A model generated the notes under the pieces. It was not told the DNA's origin. It worked only from the letters and a program-made list of their open reading frames with translations, and searched no databases. A stretch of DNA of 64,000 nt from Cellulosimicrobium marinum (lineage in GTDB: Bacteria; Actinomycetota; Actinomycetes; Actinomycetales; Cellulomonadaceae). This document shows positions 24,698 through 33,792 of this stretch, piece by piece. Position 1 is the stretch's first letter, and every line of letters starts with the position of its first letter. The DNA is taken from positions 51,914-115,913 of the forward strand of contig NZ_JAJBZH010000007.1 of the NCBI RefSeq assembly GCF_020551945.1, in the 5' to 3' direction. A program made the position numbers and the translations under genes.

Positions 24698-25480
24698 GTG
24701 CGCATCGCGAGATTCACCACCGGAGACGACCCCCGCTACGCCCTCGTCCAGCACGAGGGGGACCGCACGTACCTCGCGGTCCTCACGGGCGACCCGCTCT
24801 ACATGCCCGTGACGCCGACGGGGGAGCGGATCGAGCTGGGTGACGGCGTGCGGCTGCTCGCGCCCGTGATCCCGCGCTCGAAGGTCGTCGCGGTGGGACG
24901 CAACTACGCGGACCACGCGCGCGAGATGGGCAACGAGGTGCCCACGCGCCCGCTGCTGTTCCTCAAGCCCAACACGTCGGTCGTCGGGCCGGACGACCCG
25001 ATCGTCCTGCCCGACTTCTCGCAGGAGGTGTCCTACGAGGCCGAGCTCGCCGTCGTCATCGGGCGGCTCGCGAAGGACGTGTCGCCCGAGGCGGCGCCCG
25101 CGTACGTCCTCGGCTACACCGTGGCGAACGACGTCACGGCGCGCGACGCGCAGCGCACCGACGGGCAGTGGGCGCGCGCGAAGGGGTTCGACTCCGCGTG
25201 CCCCCTCGGTCCGTGGATCGACACCGACCTCGACCCCGAGGGCGTCGGCGTGCGCAGCCGCGTCAACGGCGAGACGAAGCAGGACGGCCGCACGAGCGAC
25301 ATGGTGTTCGACGTCGCCCACCTCGTGTCGTACGTGTCCGAGGCCATGACGCTCCTTCCCGGGGACGTCCTGCTCACCGGCACGCCCGCGGGCGTCGGCC
25401 TGATCGACGCGGGCGACCGCGTCGAGTGCGAGGTCGAGGGCGTCGGCGTGCTGAGCAACCCCGTGGTGCGCCGGGACTGA
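24698..25480 (+). CDS. Fumarylacetoacetate hydrolase family protein
   Basis: 260-residue FAH-superfamily enzyme; members hydrolyse, decarboxylate or isomerise 2-oxo acids such as acylpyruvates or oxaloacetate using a divalent metal. Seen are [42 protein letters not shown] (metal-binding EaE), [27 protein letters not shown] and [16 protein letters not shown]. Substrate cannot be told from sequence. It lies 26 bp upstream of gltX on the same strand, but gltX has its own -10 box. Confidence 0.88.
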   Translation: MRIARFTTGDDPRYALVQHEGDRTYLAVLTGDPLYMPVTPTGERIELGDGVRLLAPVIPRSKVVAVGRNYADHAREMGNEVPTRPLLFLKPNTSVVGPDDPIVLPDFSQEVSYEAELAVVIGRLAKDVSPEAAPAYVLGYTVANDVTARDAQRTDGQWARAKGFDSACPLGPWIDTDLDPEGVGVRSRVNGETKQDGRTSDMVFDVAHLVSYVSEAMTLLPGDVLLTGTPAGVGLIDAGDRVECEVEGVGVLSNPVVRRD

Positions 25481-25493
25481 GACGTCGGGGAAC

Positions 25494-25499
25494 TAGGCT
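25494..25499 (+). promoter_or_regulatory. -10 box (TAGGCT) for leaderless gltX
   Basis: TAGGCT lies seven bases before the GTG start of gltX. Confidence 0.45.
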
Positions 25500-25506
25500 G
25501 GGGGCC

Positions 25507-27009
25507 GTGATCCCCGCACCTGGTTCCTCGCCCGTCCGTGTCCGCTTCTGCCCGTCCCCGACCGGGACGCCGCACGTCGGGCTGATCCGCACCGCGCTGT
25601 TCAACTGGGCGTGGGCACGGCACGTGGGCGGCACGTTCGTGTTCCGCATCGAGGACACCGACGCCGCGCGCGACAGCGAGGAGAGCTACACCCAGCTCCT
25701 CGACGCGCTGCGCTGGCTCGGCCTGGACTGGGACGAGGGCGTCGAGGTGGGCGGCCCGCACGAGCCGTACCGGCAGTCGCAGCGCGCCGACCTGTACCAG
25801 GACGTGATCCGCCGGCTCGTCGAGGGCGGCTACGTCTACGAGTCGTACTCGACCCCCGAGGAGGTCGACGCGCGCAACGCCGCGGCCGGCATCAAGACCA
25901 AGGGCTACGACAACTTCGACCGCACCCTCACCGAGGAGCAGCGGGCCGCGTTCCGCGCCGAGGGGCGCGAGCCGGTGCTGCGCCTGCGGATGCCCGACGA
26001 GGACATCACCTTCACGGACCTCGTGCGCGGCGAGATCACGTTCCAGGCGGGCTCGGTGCCCGACTACGCGATCGTGCGCGCCAACGGCCAGCCGCTGTAC
26101 ACGCTCGTCAACCCGGTCGACGACGCGCTCATGGGCATCACGCACGTGCTGCGCGGCGAGGACCTGCTCTCCTCCACCCCGCGCCAGATCGCGCTCTACC
26201 GGGCGCTGCTGGAGATCGGCGTCGCGCAGGTGGTGCCGGAGTTCGGCCACCTGCCCTACGTCATGGGGGAGGGCAACAAGAAGCTCTCGAAGCGCGACCC
26301 CGAGTCCAACCTGTTCCTGCACCGCGAGCGCGGGTTCACCCCCGAGGGCCTGCTCAACTACCTCGCGCTGCTCGGCTGGTCCATCGCGCCCGACAACGAC
26401 ATCTTCTCCGTCGAGGAGATGGTGGCCGCGTTCGACGTGCACGACGTCCTGCCCAACCCGGCGCGCTTCGACCTCAAGAAGGCCGAGGCGATCAACGCGA
26501 CGCACGTGCGGATGCTCGCCCCCCAGGACTTCCGCGACCGCCTCGTGCCGTACCTGCACGCCGGTGGCCTCGTGCCCGCGGACTCGTTCGCCGACCTCGA
26601 GCCGCGGCACCGCGACCTGCTCACCGCCGCCGCGCCGCTCGTCCAGGAGCGCATGGTCCTGCTCGGCGAGTCCGTCGGGATGCTCGGGTTCCTCTTCACC
26701 GCCGACGACGCGGTCGTCGTCGAGGACGACGCGCGCGCCGCCCTGCGCGACGACGCCGCCGAGATCCTCGCGGCGGCCACCACCGCGCTCGACGCGCTGG
26801 CGGACGACGCGTTCGCCACCGCCGCGATCGAGCAGGCCCTGCGCGACGCGATCGTCGAGGGCATGGGCGTCAAGCCCCGCTTCGCGTTCACCCCGCTGCG
26901 CGTCGCGCTCACCGGCCGTCGCGTGTCCCCGCCGCTCTTCGAGTCGATGGAGCTGCTCGGCAAGGCGTCGACGCTCGCGCGCCTCGCGCGCCTCCGGGCG
27001 TCGCTGTGA
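25507..27009 (+). CDS. gltX: Glutamyl-tRNA synthetase
   Basis: Class Ic aminoacyl-tRNA synthetase charging tRNA-Glu (and tRNA-Gln in organisms using the amidotransferase route). 500 residues. The HIGH-type signature is [20 protein letters not shown], then [16 protein letters not shown]; the KMSKS equivalent is [14 protein letters not shown]. The C-terminal anticodon-binding region has FVTAAIE-type helices ending in [16 protein letters not shown]. The GTG at 25507 follows TAGGCT by seven bases; the frame is open further upstream inside the FAH gene. It overlaps the HAD gene by 4 bp. Confidence 0.97.
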   Translation: MIPAPGSSPVRVRFCPSPTGTPHVGLIRTALFNWAWARHVGGTFVFRIEDTDAARDSEESYTQLLDALRWLGLDWDEGVEVGGPHEPYRQSQRADLYQDVIRRLVEGGYVYESYSTPEEVDARNAAAGIKTKGYDNFDRTLTEEQRAAFRAEGREPVLRLRMPDEDITFTDLVRGEITFQAGSVPDYAIVRANGQPLYTLVNPVDDALMGITHVLRGEDLLSSTPRQIALYRALLEIGVAQVVPEFGHLPYVMGEGNKKLSKRDPESNLFLHRERGFTPEGLLNYLALLGWSIAPDNDIFSVEEMVAAFDVHDVLPNPARFDLKKAEAINATHVRMLAPQDFRDRLVPYLHAGGLVPADSFADLEPRHRDLLTAAAPLVQERMVLLGESVGMLGFLFTADDAVVVEDDARAALRDDAAEILAAATTALDALADDAFATAAIEQALRDAIVEGMGVKPRFAFTPLRVALTGRRVSPPLFESMELLGKASTLARLARLRASL

Positions 27010-27782
27010 CGGGCGCGCCCGCTCGTGTCGAGGGCGTCCTTTTCGACGTCGACGACACGCTCGTCGACACGCGCGCCGCGTTCGCGCAGGCGATCGCCGC
27101 GGCGTCGCGCGTGTGGCTGCCGCACCTGCCCGAGGACCGGTACGACGAGGTCCTCGCGCTGTGGCGCGCCGACCCGAACGGCCACTACCGCGCGTACACG
27201 CGCGGCGAGGTCGACTTCGACGCCCAGCGCATGGCCCGCGCCAACGAGCTCCAGGCGACGTTCGGGGGAGAGCTCCTCGACGACGCGGGGTACGTCGAGT
27301 GGAAGGACGTGTTCTGGGGCACGTTCGAGGCGTCGTGGTCGGCGTTCGACGACGCGCGGGCCGCGGTCGACGGGCTCGTCGCGGCGGGCGTGAAGGTCGG
27401 CTCGCTCACCAACGCGCGCGTCGAGCTGCAGACCCGCAAGCTCGCCGCCGCCGGCCTCTCGGACGTCCCCCTGCTCGTCGGCGTCGACACGCTCGGCTTC
27501 GGCAAGCCCGACCCGCGCGTGTTCGCCGAGGCGTGCCGCCTGCTCGGCACGGACCCGGCCCGCACGGCGTACGTCGGCGACGAGCTCGACGTCGACGCGC
27601 GCGGGGCGCTCGCGGCCGGGCTCGTCGGCGTCTGGCTCGACCGCCCCGGGACGCGCCGCGGCGGACCGCACCCGGAGGACCCGGCCGCGGCCCGCGCGTC
27701 GGGCGTGCACGTCCTGCACGGCCTCGCCGATCTGCCCACCGTCGTCGGACCCGGCCCTCGCGCCGAGGCAGGGCTCCGATAG
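27006..27782 (+). CDS. HAD family hydrolase
   Basis: 258-residue haloacid dehalogenase-like phosphatase. Motif I is [17 protein letters not shown], motif [16 protein letters not shown], motif [27 protein letters not shown] and [19 protein letters not shown]. The helical cap between motifs I and II is of the C1 type. Substrate unknown. Its GTG overlaps the gltX stop (GTGA), so it is probably translated from the gltX message. A strong hairpin terminator follows the stop codon. Confidence 0.87.
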   Translation: MTGAPARVEGVLFDVDDTLVDTRAAFAQAIAAASRVWLPHLPEDRYDEVLALWRADPNGHYRAYTRGEVDFDAQRMARANELQATFGGELLDDAGYVEWKDVFWGTFEASWSAFDDARAAVDGLVAAGVKVGSLTNARVELQTRKLAAAGLSDVPLLVGVDTLGFGKPDPRVFAEACRLLGTDPARTAYVGDELDVDARGALAAGLVGVWLDRPGTRRGGPHPEDPAAARASGVHVLHGLADLPTVVGPGPRAEAGLR

Positions 27783-27784
27783 AG

Positions 27785-27818
27785 CGAAGGAGAACCGCGG
27801 GACCACGGTTCTCCTTCG
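27785..27818. terminator. Bidirectional hairpin terminator
   Basis: CGAAGGAGAACCG (27785-27797) is exactly complementary to CGGTTCTCCTTCG (27806-27818) with an 8-nt loop. It separates the convergent HAD and yeiH genes. Confidence 0.85.
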
Positions 27819-27844
27819 GCAGACGGGCGTTCCCCCTCGTGGGC

Positions 27845-28960
27845 TCAGCCGAGGAGCAGGACCCCGGCCAGGGACGTCGTCGTGACGACGAGCGCCGAGA
27901 GCGCACCGAGGACCAGCGGGCGGCGACCGGTGCGGACGAGGCGCGGCACGTCGACGCCGAGGCCGAGCGCGAACATCGCGGCGACGAAGGCGACGGTCGT
28001 CAGGACCTGCGCCACCTCCAGCACCGGCGCCGGCACGACCCCCGCGCTGCGCACCGCCACGGCGACGAGGAACCCCACGACGAACCACGGGACGGGGACG
28101 ACACGCCCGGTCCCCGCGTCGCCGCCTCGTGCCGCGACGATCCCGGCGCCGGTGACGACGGGCGCGAGGAGCGCGACCCGGGCGAGCTTGGCGACGGTCG
28201 CCGTCGCGAGCGCCGCGGCGGACACGGTCCCTGCCGCCGTGACGACCTGGGCGACCTCCTGCACGCTCGCCCCGATCCACAGGCCGGTCTGCGCGTCGTC
28301 GAGCCGCAGGAGGCCGGCGAGCCACGGCAGCACGACGATCGCGAGCGTGCCGTAGACGGTGACGAGGGTGAGCGCGGTCGCGACCGCGTCGTCGTCCTCT
28401 CGGACCTGCGCGGGGGTCCGGCCGGGACGGGCGACGACGCCCTGCATGGCCGAGACGGCGGCGGCGCCGCAGATCGAGAAGCCGGTCGCGACGAGCAGGG
28501 CGGTGGCGCGTGGCACGCGCAGCAGCCGGCCGAGGGCCAGGGTGCCCGCGAAGGTGACCGCGAGCGTCGTCGTGACGACGACGAGCCCTCGCCACCCGAG
28601 CGCCAGGACCTCGGGGACGGACAGCTGGAGACCGAGGAGCACGACGCCGACCCGCAGGACGACGGAGGACGTCCACCCGATGCCGGGCCGCAGCGCCGCG
28701 ACGCGCCGGGCGGCGGCCGGCCGGCGGGCGCGCCCGAGGACCGTCGAGCCGACGAGCGCGCCGACCGTGAGGGCGGTGACGAGCGGCGAGACGGTGGGCA
28801 GCAGGCGGGAGCCGGCGAGCACGAGCACGGTCGCGAGCGCCACGACGGCGAGGCCGGGGGCTGCCGCTCGGGCTGCCGGGCGGGCCGCCGGTCCGCCCGA
28901 CGGGCGGGCTGTTGCCGGTCGGGCCTCCGGTCGGGTCGCCGGGGGTCGGGTGTCGGTCAC
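27845..28960 (-). CDS. YeiH family putative sulfate/sulfonate exporter
   Basis: Polytopic membrane protein of 371 residues (about ten helices), family Cons_hypoth698/YeiH (UPF0324). Seen are RPGIGWTSSVVLRVGVVLLG, the conserved TGFSICGAAAVSAMQG segment and WIGASVQEVAQVVTAAG. E. coli YeiH sits beside the LysR regulator YeiE, which responds to sulfite; here a LysR gene diverges directly, the same arrangement. The start GTG at 28960 precedes an Ala/Arg/Pro-rich cytoplasmic tail of about 35 residues. The frame remains open upstream across the LysR gene but is not coding there. Confidence 0.85.
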   Translation of the reverse strand: MTDTRPPATRPEARPATARPSGGPAARPAARAAAPGLAVVALATVLVLAGSRLLPTVSPLVTALTVGALVGSTVLGRARRPAAARRVAALRPGIGWTSSVVLRVGVVLLGLQLSVPEVLALGWRGLVVVTTTLAVTFAGTLALGRLLRVPRATALLVATGFSICGAAAVSAMQGVVARPGRTPAQVREDDDAVATALTLVTVYGTLAIVVLPWLAGLLRLDDAQTGLWIGASVQEVAQVVTAAGTVSAAALATATVAKLARVALLAPVVTGAGIVAARGGDAGTGRVVPVPWFVVGFLVAVAVRSAGVVPAPVLEVAQVLTTVAFVAAMFALGLGVDVPRLVRTGRRPLVLGALSALVVTTTSLAGVLLLG

Positions 28961-29015
28961 GCTTCCAGGGTCGGGCGCCCCGGGGCGCGGCGGAAGGCCG
29001 ACCTCATCACCGACC

Positions 29016-29032
29016 CATAGAGTGGACCTATG
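29016..29032. promoter_or_regulatory. LysR-type box overlapping the LysR start and -10
   Basis: CATAG-N7-CTATG is a palindrome containing T-N11-A (29018-29030), the LysR-family core. It contains TAGAGT, the presumed -10 of the LysR gene six bases before its ATG, and ends in the start codon itself. It fits negative autoregulation plus control of divergent yeiH 56 bp away. Confidence 0.55.
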
Positions 29033-29986
29033 AGCACGCCGCCGCACGACTCCCCGGGACGGGCGGGCCCGCCCCCGCGCGGGGCGCGCACGACGCTCGG
29101 CGCGCTCGAGCTGCTCGTCGCGACCGACTCGCACGGCTCGATCAGCGCCGCGGCCCGCGTCCTGGGGATCACCCAGCCCACCGCGTCTGCGGGTCTGCGC
29201 GCGCTCGAGCGCGGCCTGGGCCTGGAGCTCCTCGACCGCACGACGCGCGGAGCCCGCCTCACCGAGACGGGGCGGGCCACCGCGGCGTGGGCGCGCGAGG
29301 TGATCGACGCCTCGGACCGCTTCGAGACGTCCGTCGCGTCGCTGCGGGAGCGGCCCGCCGAGCGCGTGCGGGTCGCCGCGAGCCTCACGGTCGCGGAGTA
29401 CCTCGCCCCGCGCTGGCTCGCGCGCCTCGCGCTCACCGAGCCCGCCGGGGCGCCGCACGTCGAGCTCGTCGTCCGCAACTCCGCGGAGGTGACGACGCTC
29501 GTCCTCGCGGGAGAGGTCGAGCTCGGGTTCGTCGAGAGCGCGACGCTGCGCCGCGGGCTGCGGAGCCGGACCGTCGCGCACGACGAGCTGGTCGTCGTCG
29601 TGGGGCCGGCCCACCGGTGGGCGCGGCGCAGCGCGCTGCGCGTCGACGAGCTGCTCACGGGCGGGCTGGTGGTGCGCGAGAGCGGGTCGGGCACGCGGGA
29701 GACGCTGGAGCGCGGGCTCGCCGCCCACGGCTCCGCGCTCCCGGAGCACCTGCCGCACCTGGGGTCCACCGCCGCGCTCAAGACGGCCGTCCAGCACGGG
29801 GGAGCGGTGGCCGTGCTGTCGAGCCTGGCCGTCTCCGACGACGTCGCGCGGGGCGCCCTCGTGCGGGTCGCCGTCCCCGGCCTCGAGCTGGACCGCCGGC
29901 TGCGGATGGTGTGGAAGGACGGGACCGCGCTGTCCGCGGCGGCACGGCGGATCGCCGGGGCCGCCGTGGCGACGGGCGTGCCCTGA
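29030..29986 (+). CDS. LysR family transcriptional regulator, divergent from yeiH
   Basis: 318-residue LysR regulator. The winged helix-turn-helix is at about residues 20-80 (LELLVATDSHGSISAAARVL followed by ITQPTASAGLRALERGLGLELLDR). The periplasmic-binding-like effector domain spans 100-310 with VRVAASLTVAEYLAPRWLARL, LVLAGEVELGFVES and HGGAVAVLSSLAV. By position it is the counterpart of YeiE, which senses sulfite; the ligand here is inference. The start is leaderless and lies in a LysR-type palindrome. Confidence 0.9.
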   Translation: MSTPPHDSPGRAGPPPRGARTTLGALELLVATDSHGSISAAARVLGITQPTASAGLRALERGLGLELLDRTTRGARLTETGRATAAWAREVIDASDRFETSVASLRERPAERVRVAASLTVAEYLAPRWLARLALTEPAGAPHVELVVRNSAEVTTLVLAGEVELGFVESATLRRGLRSRTVAHDELVVVVGPAHRWARRSALRVDELLTGGLVVRESGSGTRETLERGLAAHGSALPEHLPHLGSTAALKTAVQHGGAVAVLSSLAVSDDVARGALVRVAVPGLELDRRLRMVWKDGTALSAAARRIAGAAVATGVP

Positions 29987-29994
29987 CCCGGACG

Positions 29995-30618
29995 TCAGCG
30001 CACCGACGCGTCCCAGCGCCACCGGGTGCGGCGCGGCCGTCCCTCGAGCTCCCCGCGGCCGGTCGCCCACAGCAGGACGGCGTCCGGGTCCTCGCCCGGG
30101 GCGGGCGCCGCGACGTCGGGGAACAGGCGGTCGAGAGTGCGGGCGGCGAGCCCCGGAGGGAACGCGCGGTCGCGCGCGTCGAGCCCCACGAGCACGTCGT
30201 GGCCGTGCACGAGCACCTCCACCACACCCATGGCGGCGAACCCCGCGGGGTCGGAGAAGCCGTACGGGTGGTAGGCGCGGGCCTCCGAGGGGCGCGTGTC
30301 GACGAGCGTGGCGAGCAGCTCGCCGCCCCCGACCAGGGCCTCGACCAGTCCCGCGGTGCCGGCCGACCGGTCGACGTGCACGATCTCGTCCTCCCCGCGC
30401 GGCCCGACGAGCGGCACGTAGGCCAGCCGGGGGAGCGCGGCGAGCTGCAGGGCGTACGCCACGAGGTCGTCGACGACGTGCTCCGCGGTCGCCCAGCACG
30501 TCCACCGCACCGGGCCCGCCTGTCCGTCGAGCGCGGCCGCCGGGCGACCGTCCAGGTGGGTGACGAGCCAGCGGACGGCGTCGCGCACGTCGGCTCCCGT
30601 CACGGGCGCGGCGCTCAC
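29995..30618 (-). CDS. Mycothiol-dependent maleylpyruvate isomerase/DinB-like family protein
   Basis: 207-residue protein of the mycothiol maleylpyruvate isomerase N-terminal (DinB-like four-helix) fold. Seen are VRWTCWATAEHVVDDLVAYALQL and VEVLVHGHDVLVGL, which supply candidate metal-ligand histidines. Enzymatic role unproven; many actinobacterial paralogues are uncharacterised. The GTG at 30618 overlaps the stop of the upstream methyltransferase gene (GTGA), so the pair is translationally coupled. Convergent with the LysR gene, 8 bp away. Confidence 0.75.
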   Translation of the reverse strand: MSAAPVTGADVRDAVRWLVTHLDGRPAAALDGQAGPVRWTCWATAEHVVDDLVAYALQLAALPRLAYVPLVGPRGEDEIVHVDRSAGTAGLVEALVGGGELLATLVDTRPSEARAYHPYGFSDPAGFAAMGVVEVLVHGHDVLVGLDARDRAFPPGLAARTLDRLFPDVAAPAPGEDPDAVLLWATGRGELEGRPRRTRWRWDASVR

Positions 30619-31391
30619 GACGCCAGGCGTTCCGCGCGCCAGCACCGCGCCACGTACGGGAGGTCGACCTCCGTGCGCCCCGCGAGGTCGGGGTGCGTGG
30701 ACGCGAGGTCGTCGACCTCGGCCAGGAGGGCGTCACGACGGTCCGGCGGCAGTGTGAGCAGGTAGCTGCGCGAGGCCGCGAGCGGGCGCAGGGAGTCGGT
30801 GCGGACCCTGTCGTGCCAGCCGAAGGGCTGGTGCTCCGGCACGCCGAACGCCGGGCCGAGCTCCGGCACGCGGTGGCTCGTCTCGAGGCTGTCGCCGCGG
30901 TGGATGATCTCCGTGAAGCGGGAGACCCAGTCGGTCCTCTCGTCGCGGACGTTCCACACGATGCCGAGACGCCCGTCGGGGCGCAGGACGCGCGCGATCT
31001 CGGCCGGGGCCGCGGGGGAGAACCAGTGCCAGGCCTGCGCGACGAGCACGGCGTCGACGCTCGCGTCGGGCAGCGGGATCGCCTCGGCCGTGCCGGGCAG
31101 CGCGCGCGCCCCCGGAGCCGTGACGGCGAGCTCGGCCCGCATCGCGTCGGAGGGCTCCACCGCGACGACGTCGAGGTCGCGGGCGAGGAGCCGTTCGGTG
31201 AGCTTGCCGGTGCCCGCCGCGAGGTCGAGGACCGTGCGGGCCCCCGGGGGCACGAGCCAGTCGACGGCCGCGTCCGGGTAGGACGGGCGCGTCGCGGCGT
31301 ACTGGCGCGCGCCGTGGTCGAACGACGCGGCGCGGGCGTGCACGGACCCGGGGTCGGGTGCGGGCTCGGCCGCAGGCGGCGGTGTGCTCAT
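30615..31391 (-). CDS. Class I SAM-dependent methyltransferase
   Basis: 258-residue methyltransferase with motif I TVLDLAAGTGKLTERLLARD, VVAVEPSDAMRAEL, and LVAQAWHWFSP followed by EIARVLRPDGRLGIVWNVRD. The FDHGARQYAATRPSYPDAAVDWL start places it in a common actinobacterial group related to trans-aconitate-type methyltransferases. Acceptor unknown. ATG at 31391 is preferred; the frame stays open to 31565 but that portion overlaps the tRNA promoter region. Coupled by a 4-bp overlap to the MDMPI-like gene. Confidence 0.85.
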   Translation of the reverse strand: MSTPPPAAEPAPDPGSVHARAASFDHGARQYAATRPSYPDAAVDWLVPPGARTVLDLAAGTGKLTERLLARDLDVVAVEPSDAMRAELAVTAPGARALPGTAEAIPLPDASVDAVLVAQAWHWFSPAAPAEIARVLRPDGRLGIVWNVRDERTDWVSRFTEIIHRGDSLETSHRVPELGPAFGVPEHQPFGWHDRVRTDSLRPLAASRSYLLTLPPDRRDALLAEVDDLASTHPDLAGRTEVDLPYVARCWRAERLAS

Positions 31392-31454
31392 GGGACCGAC
31401 GCTGCCAGGTCGGGGGGGCTTCCGTCGACCTCCCGGGCCGTGCACGCGGCGCAT

Positions 31455-31483
31455 TTGGCCCACGTCCCGGAGTCCGGTAATGT
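31455..31483 (+). promoter_or_regulatory. Promoter for the tRNA-Gln gene
   Basis: TTGGCC (31455-31460), a 17-bp spacer and TAATGT (31478-31483) form the best sigma-70-type promoter in the window, about 90 bp upstream of tRNA-Gln. Confidence 0.6.
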
Positions 31484-31572
31484 TCTCGGCCGGTGAGACC
31501 TCCACGGGAGGGAAGCGCGGGACAGGTGTCAGTCCGTCCGAGCGGCCCGAACGAACCGGTCTCATACCACCA

Positions 31573-31644
31573 TGGGGTATGGTGTAATTGGCAGCACGAG
31601 TGATTCTGGTTCACTTAGTCTAGGTTCGAGTCCTGGTACCCCAG
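31573..31644 (+). tRNA. tRNA-Gln (anticodon CTG)
   Basis: A 72-nt cloverleaf. The acceptor arm TGGGGTA pairs with TACCCCA with discriminator G. The D arm is followed by an anticodon loop TTCTGGT with anticodon CTG, and the T loop is GGTTCGAGTCC. The gene does not encode the 3' CCA. Transcribed with, or just upstream of, tRNA-Glu. Confidence 0.95.
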
Positions 31645-31744
31645 CGACGAGCTCCGGCTCTGGATCGAGCGGTCAGAACCGCTCGGAACATGAGGTAGAG
31701 TTCTCACCGGTGAAACGGTCCGGGAACGGAACGAAGAACCGCAG

Positions 31745-31817
31745 GCCCCCATCGTCTAGCGGCCTAGGACGTCGCCCTCTCACGGCGGTAACACGGGTTC
31801 AAATCCCGTTGGGGGTA
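31745..31817 (+). tRNA. tRNA-Glu (anticodon CTC)
   Basis: A 73-nt cloverleaf. The acceptor arm GCCCCCA pairs with TGGGGGT (terminal G-T wobble), discriminator A. The anticodon loop CTCTCAC has anticodon CTC. The T arm is ACGGGTTCAAATCCCGT. CCA is not encoded. A hairpin terminator follows 7 bp downstream. tRNA-Gln precedes it by 100 bp. Confidence 0.95.
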
Positions 31818-31824
31818 CATCGGG

Positions 31825-31863
31825 AAGGCCCGGTCATCACACGATGACCGGGCCTTTCGCGTT
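31825..31863 (+). terminator. Rho-independent terminator after the tRNA genes
   Basis: AAGGCCCGGTCATC (31825-31838) pairs with GATGACCGGGCCTT (31843-31856) around an ACAC loop, followed by a T-containing tail TTCGCGTTTC. Confidence 0.92.
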
Positions 31864-31950
31864 TCTCTGAACGGAACACCCGGAACGACCGAGGGTGCCC
31901 TGCGCCGAGGTGCCCGGGACCTTCCCCGCGCCGGGTGTGACGTGCGTCGC

Positions 31951-31956
31951 TATGCT
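31951..31956 (+). promoter_or_regulatory. -10 box (TATGCT) for leaderless holin-like gene
   Basis: TATGCT, six bases, then the ATG at 31963. Confidence 0.5.
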
Positions 31957-31962
31957 CGCCGC

Positions 31963-32376
31963 ATGATCCGGTTCCTCATCCGCACGGCCATCCTCCTCGC
32001 GTCCGTCGCGCTCGGCCTGCTCGTGGCCGACTGGGTCGTCGACGGCGTCGAGCTCACGGTCACCGGCTTCGTCGTCGCGGTCGTCGTCTTCACCGTCGCC
32101 CAGGCCGTCCTCTCCCCGTTCATCGCCAAGATGGCGGCGCGGTACGCCCCCGCGTTCCTCGGGGGGATCGGCCTCGTGTCGACGTTCGTCGCCCTGCTCA
32201 TCGCGTCCGCCGTCGGCGACGGGCTGAGCATCGACGGCGGGTTCGTGCCCTGGCTGCTCACGACCCTCGTCGTGTGGCTCGTCACCGCGCTCGCGACGTT
32301 CCTCCTGCCGATGTTCTTCCTCAAGGAGAAGGCGGAGGAGCGCAAGCAGGACGGCGCGGGCCCCGCCGGACGCTGA
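31963..32376 (+). CDS. Phage-holin-family (4-TM) membrane protein
   Basis: 137-residue membrane protein with four hydrophobic helices (about 3-24, 30-55, 63-85, 92-118) and a charged C-terminal tail LKEKAEERKQDGAGPAGR. It belongs to the actinobacterial group assigned to phage holin superfamily IV, but no phage genes are nearby, so a lysis function is unlikely. The ATG follows TATGCT by six bases. Convergent with the PH-domain gene. Confidence 0.72.
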   Translation: MIRFLIRTAILLASVALGLLVADWVVDGVELTVTGFVVAVVVFTVAQAVLSPFIAKMAARYAPAFLGGIGLVSTFVALLIASAVGDGLSIDGGFVPWLLTTLVVWLVTALATFLLPMFFLKEKAEERKQDGAGPAGR

Positions 32377-32410
32377 CGTCACGGCCGGGTGGCGACGCAG
32401 GGGGCCTGAC

Positions 32411-33427
32411 TCAGGGGGCCGGAGGGCGCCCAGGCCCTGGCTCGTACGGCCGGGGGACCGGCGGTGACGTCGGCCGCGGGTGCACGACGGGCACGTACGT
32501 GGCCCGGTGCTCGCCGGAGACCGCCCAGCCTGGTTCGTCGTCCTCCGGGACGCCCTGGCCGTCCGTGTCGTGCGCGGGCGTGCGCCCGCGGCCGGCGCCG
32601 TCGAGAGGCAGGGGCTGCGTCGGGCCGCTCGCCGGGCCGTCGCGCAGGACCTCGGCGCGTCCCGTCACCACGATCGGCTCGTCGCGCCGCGGTGGGGCCG
32701 GGACCGGGGGCGCGGCGGGGGCCGACGGCGTGGCGGGGACGGGGCTGTGCCCGTCCCAGGCGGGGGCCGGGAGGACCGTCCGAGGTTCGTCGGCGCCGTC
32801 GCCCGCGTGGCCCGGACGACGGCGCGGCCACCCCGGGGAGCGAGGGGCCGCCGTCGGCTGCGGCGGGGGCACGACGGAGGGGGCGGGAGCGGCCGGCTTG
32901 GCACCGGGCCGCCCCGCGCTGCCGCCGGGTCCGAAGAGGGTGTCGCAGATGCGGCGGTACGTGGCCTCCGGGTGACCGACCCAGTCGACCTGGCGCAGCG
33001 CCTGGTCCTGCCCGGCGGACTCCAGGACGAACTGCCCGTACCCGAGCGCGCGACCCACCACGGACCGGCCGTAGTTGAGGTCGGTGACCTTGGTGAGCGG
33101 CATCATCGCCACCTTGTGCGTGATGAGCCCGTAGAGCAGGAGCAGGCGCTTGTCGGTCGCGACGAACCACTCGTTGCGCCACTCGAGCACCTTCCACGCG
33201 AGGCGCGCCGCGAGGATCAGCCAGAGCCACCAGACGACGAGGATCCCGTCGCCCACGGACGGTCCCGCCTGGACGACGAGCCAGGAGACGACGAAGAGAC
33301 CTGCCGTCGTCGTGGCCACCGGTTCGAGCAGCATCGCCCAGTGGTGGCGCGTCGCGACCACCACCCGCTCGCCCGTGAGGACGTAGCGGTCGATGACCCG
33401 GCTCCGGGGCCGGCCGCCCTGGGGCAC
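32411..33427 (-). CDS. PH (bPH2-like) domain membrane protein with proline-rich tail
   Basis: 338-residue protein. Two membrane helices (about 32-55 and 58-80) precede a bacterial PH-like domain with [23 protein letters not shown] and [20 protein letters not shown]. The C-terminal half (about 175-338) is a disordered Pro/Ala/Arg-rich cytoplasmic tail. Function unknown. The GTG at 33427 begins 2 bp after the stop of the 55-residue membrane protein gene, so the two are probably one operon. Confidence 0.78.
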   Translation of the reverse strand: MPQGGRPRSRVIDRYVLTGERVVVATRHHWAMLLEPVATTTAGLFVVSWLVVQAGPSVGDGILVVWWLWLILAARLAWKVLEWRNEWFVATDKRLLLLYGLITHKVAMMPLTKVTDLNYGRSVVGRALGYGQFVLESAGQDQALRQVDWVGHPEATYRRICDTLFGPGGSAGRPGAKPAAPAPSVVPPPQPTAAPRSPGWPRRRPGHAGDGADEPRTVLPAPAWDGHSPVPATPSAPAAPPVPAPPRRDEPIVVTGRAEVLRDGPASGPTQPLPLDGAGRGRTPAHDTDGQGVPEDDEPGWAVSGEHRATYVPVVHPRPTSPPVPRPYEPGPGRPPAP

Positions 33428-33429
33428 GG

Positions 33430-33597
33430 CTAGTCCAGGAGGGAGCTGAAGAACTGGCCGATGCTGCGGAAGGCGCCGAGGATCACGTCCCAGATCCCCT
33501 CGAGAATGTCGGCAGCCCGTTCGGGGCTCGTGACGATCGCGTAGAGCGCGAAGATCACCAGCGTCCAGATGAGGATCGCCTTCACCTTCGGATGCAT
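33430..33597 (-). CDS. Small single-pass membrane protein
   Basis: A 55-residue protein starting [20 protein letters not shown], one membrane helix, then a short amphipathic segment ending [11 protein letters not shown]. The ATG at 33597 has GGGGAGGAG eight bases upstream, which supports a real gene; the frame remains open to 33711 but without a site. Adjacent to and upstream of the PH-domain gene, which suggests a partner protein. No family recognised. Confidence 0.65.
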   Translation of the reverse strand: MHPKVKAILIWTLVIFALYAIVTSPERAADILEGIWDVILGAFRSIGQFFSSLLD

Positions 33598-33792
33598 CGG
33601 GACTCCTCCCCGGTCGGGGGTCGGTCGGACAGGACGTGCGCCCCCCTGCGGGGACCGTGCCGGGACGGCCCGCACAGCATGACAGCAGACGGTGACATTT
33701 TGACAGGGCATGTCCCGTTCGTGTCCCGCGGCACGCCGGGAGCGGGTGGGTCCGGCTCCCGGTTCTCGCCTACTCGCCCGCGCGGCTCCCGC

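Noticed and set aside
31963-32376. Prophage lysis gene
   Set aside because: The holin-like protein stands alone among housekeeping genes, with no endolysin or structural phage genes in the window.
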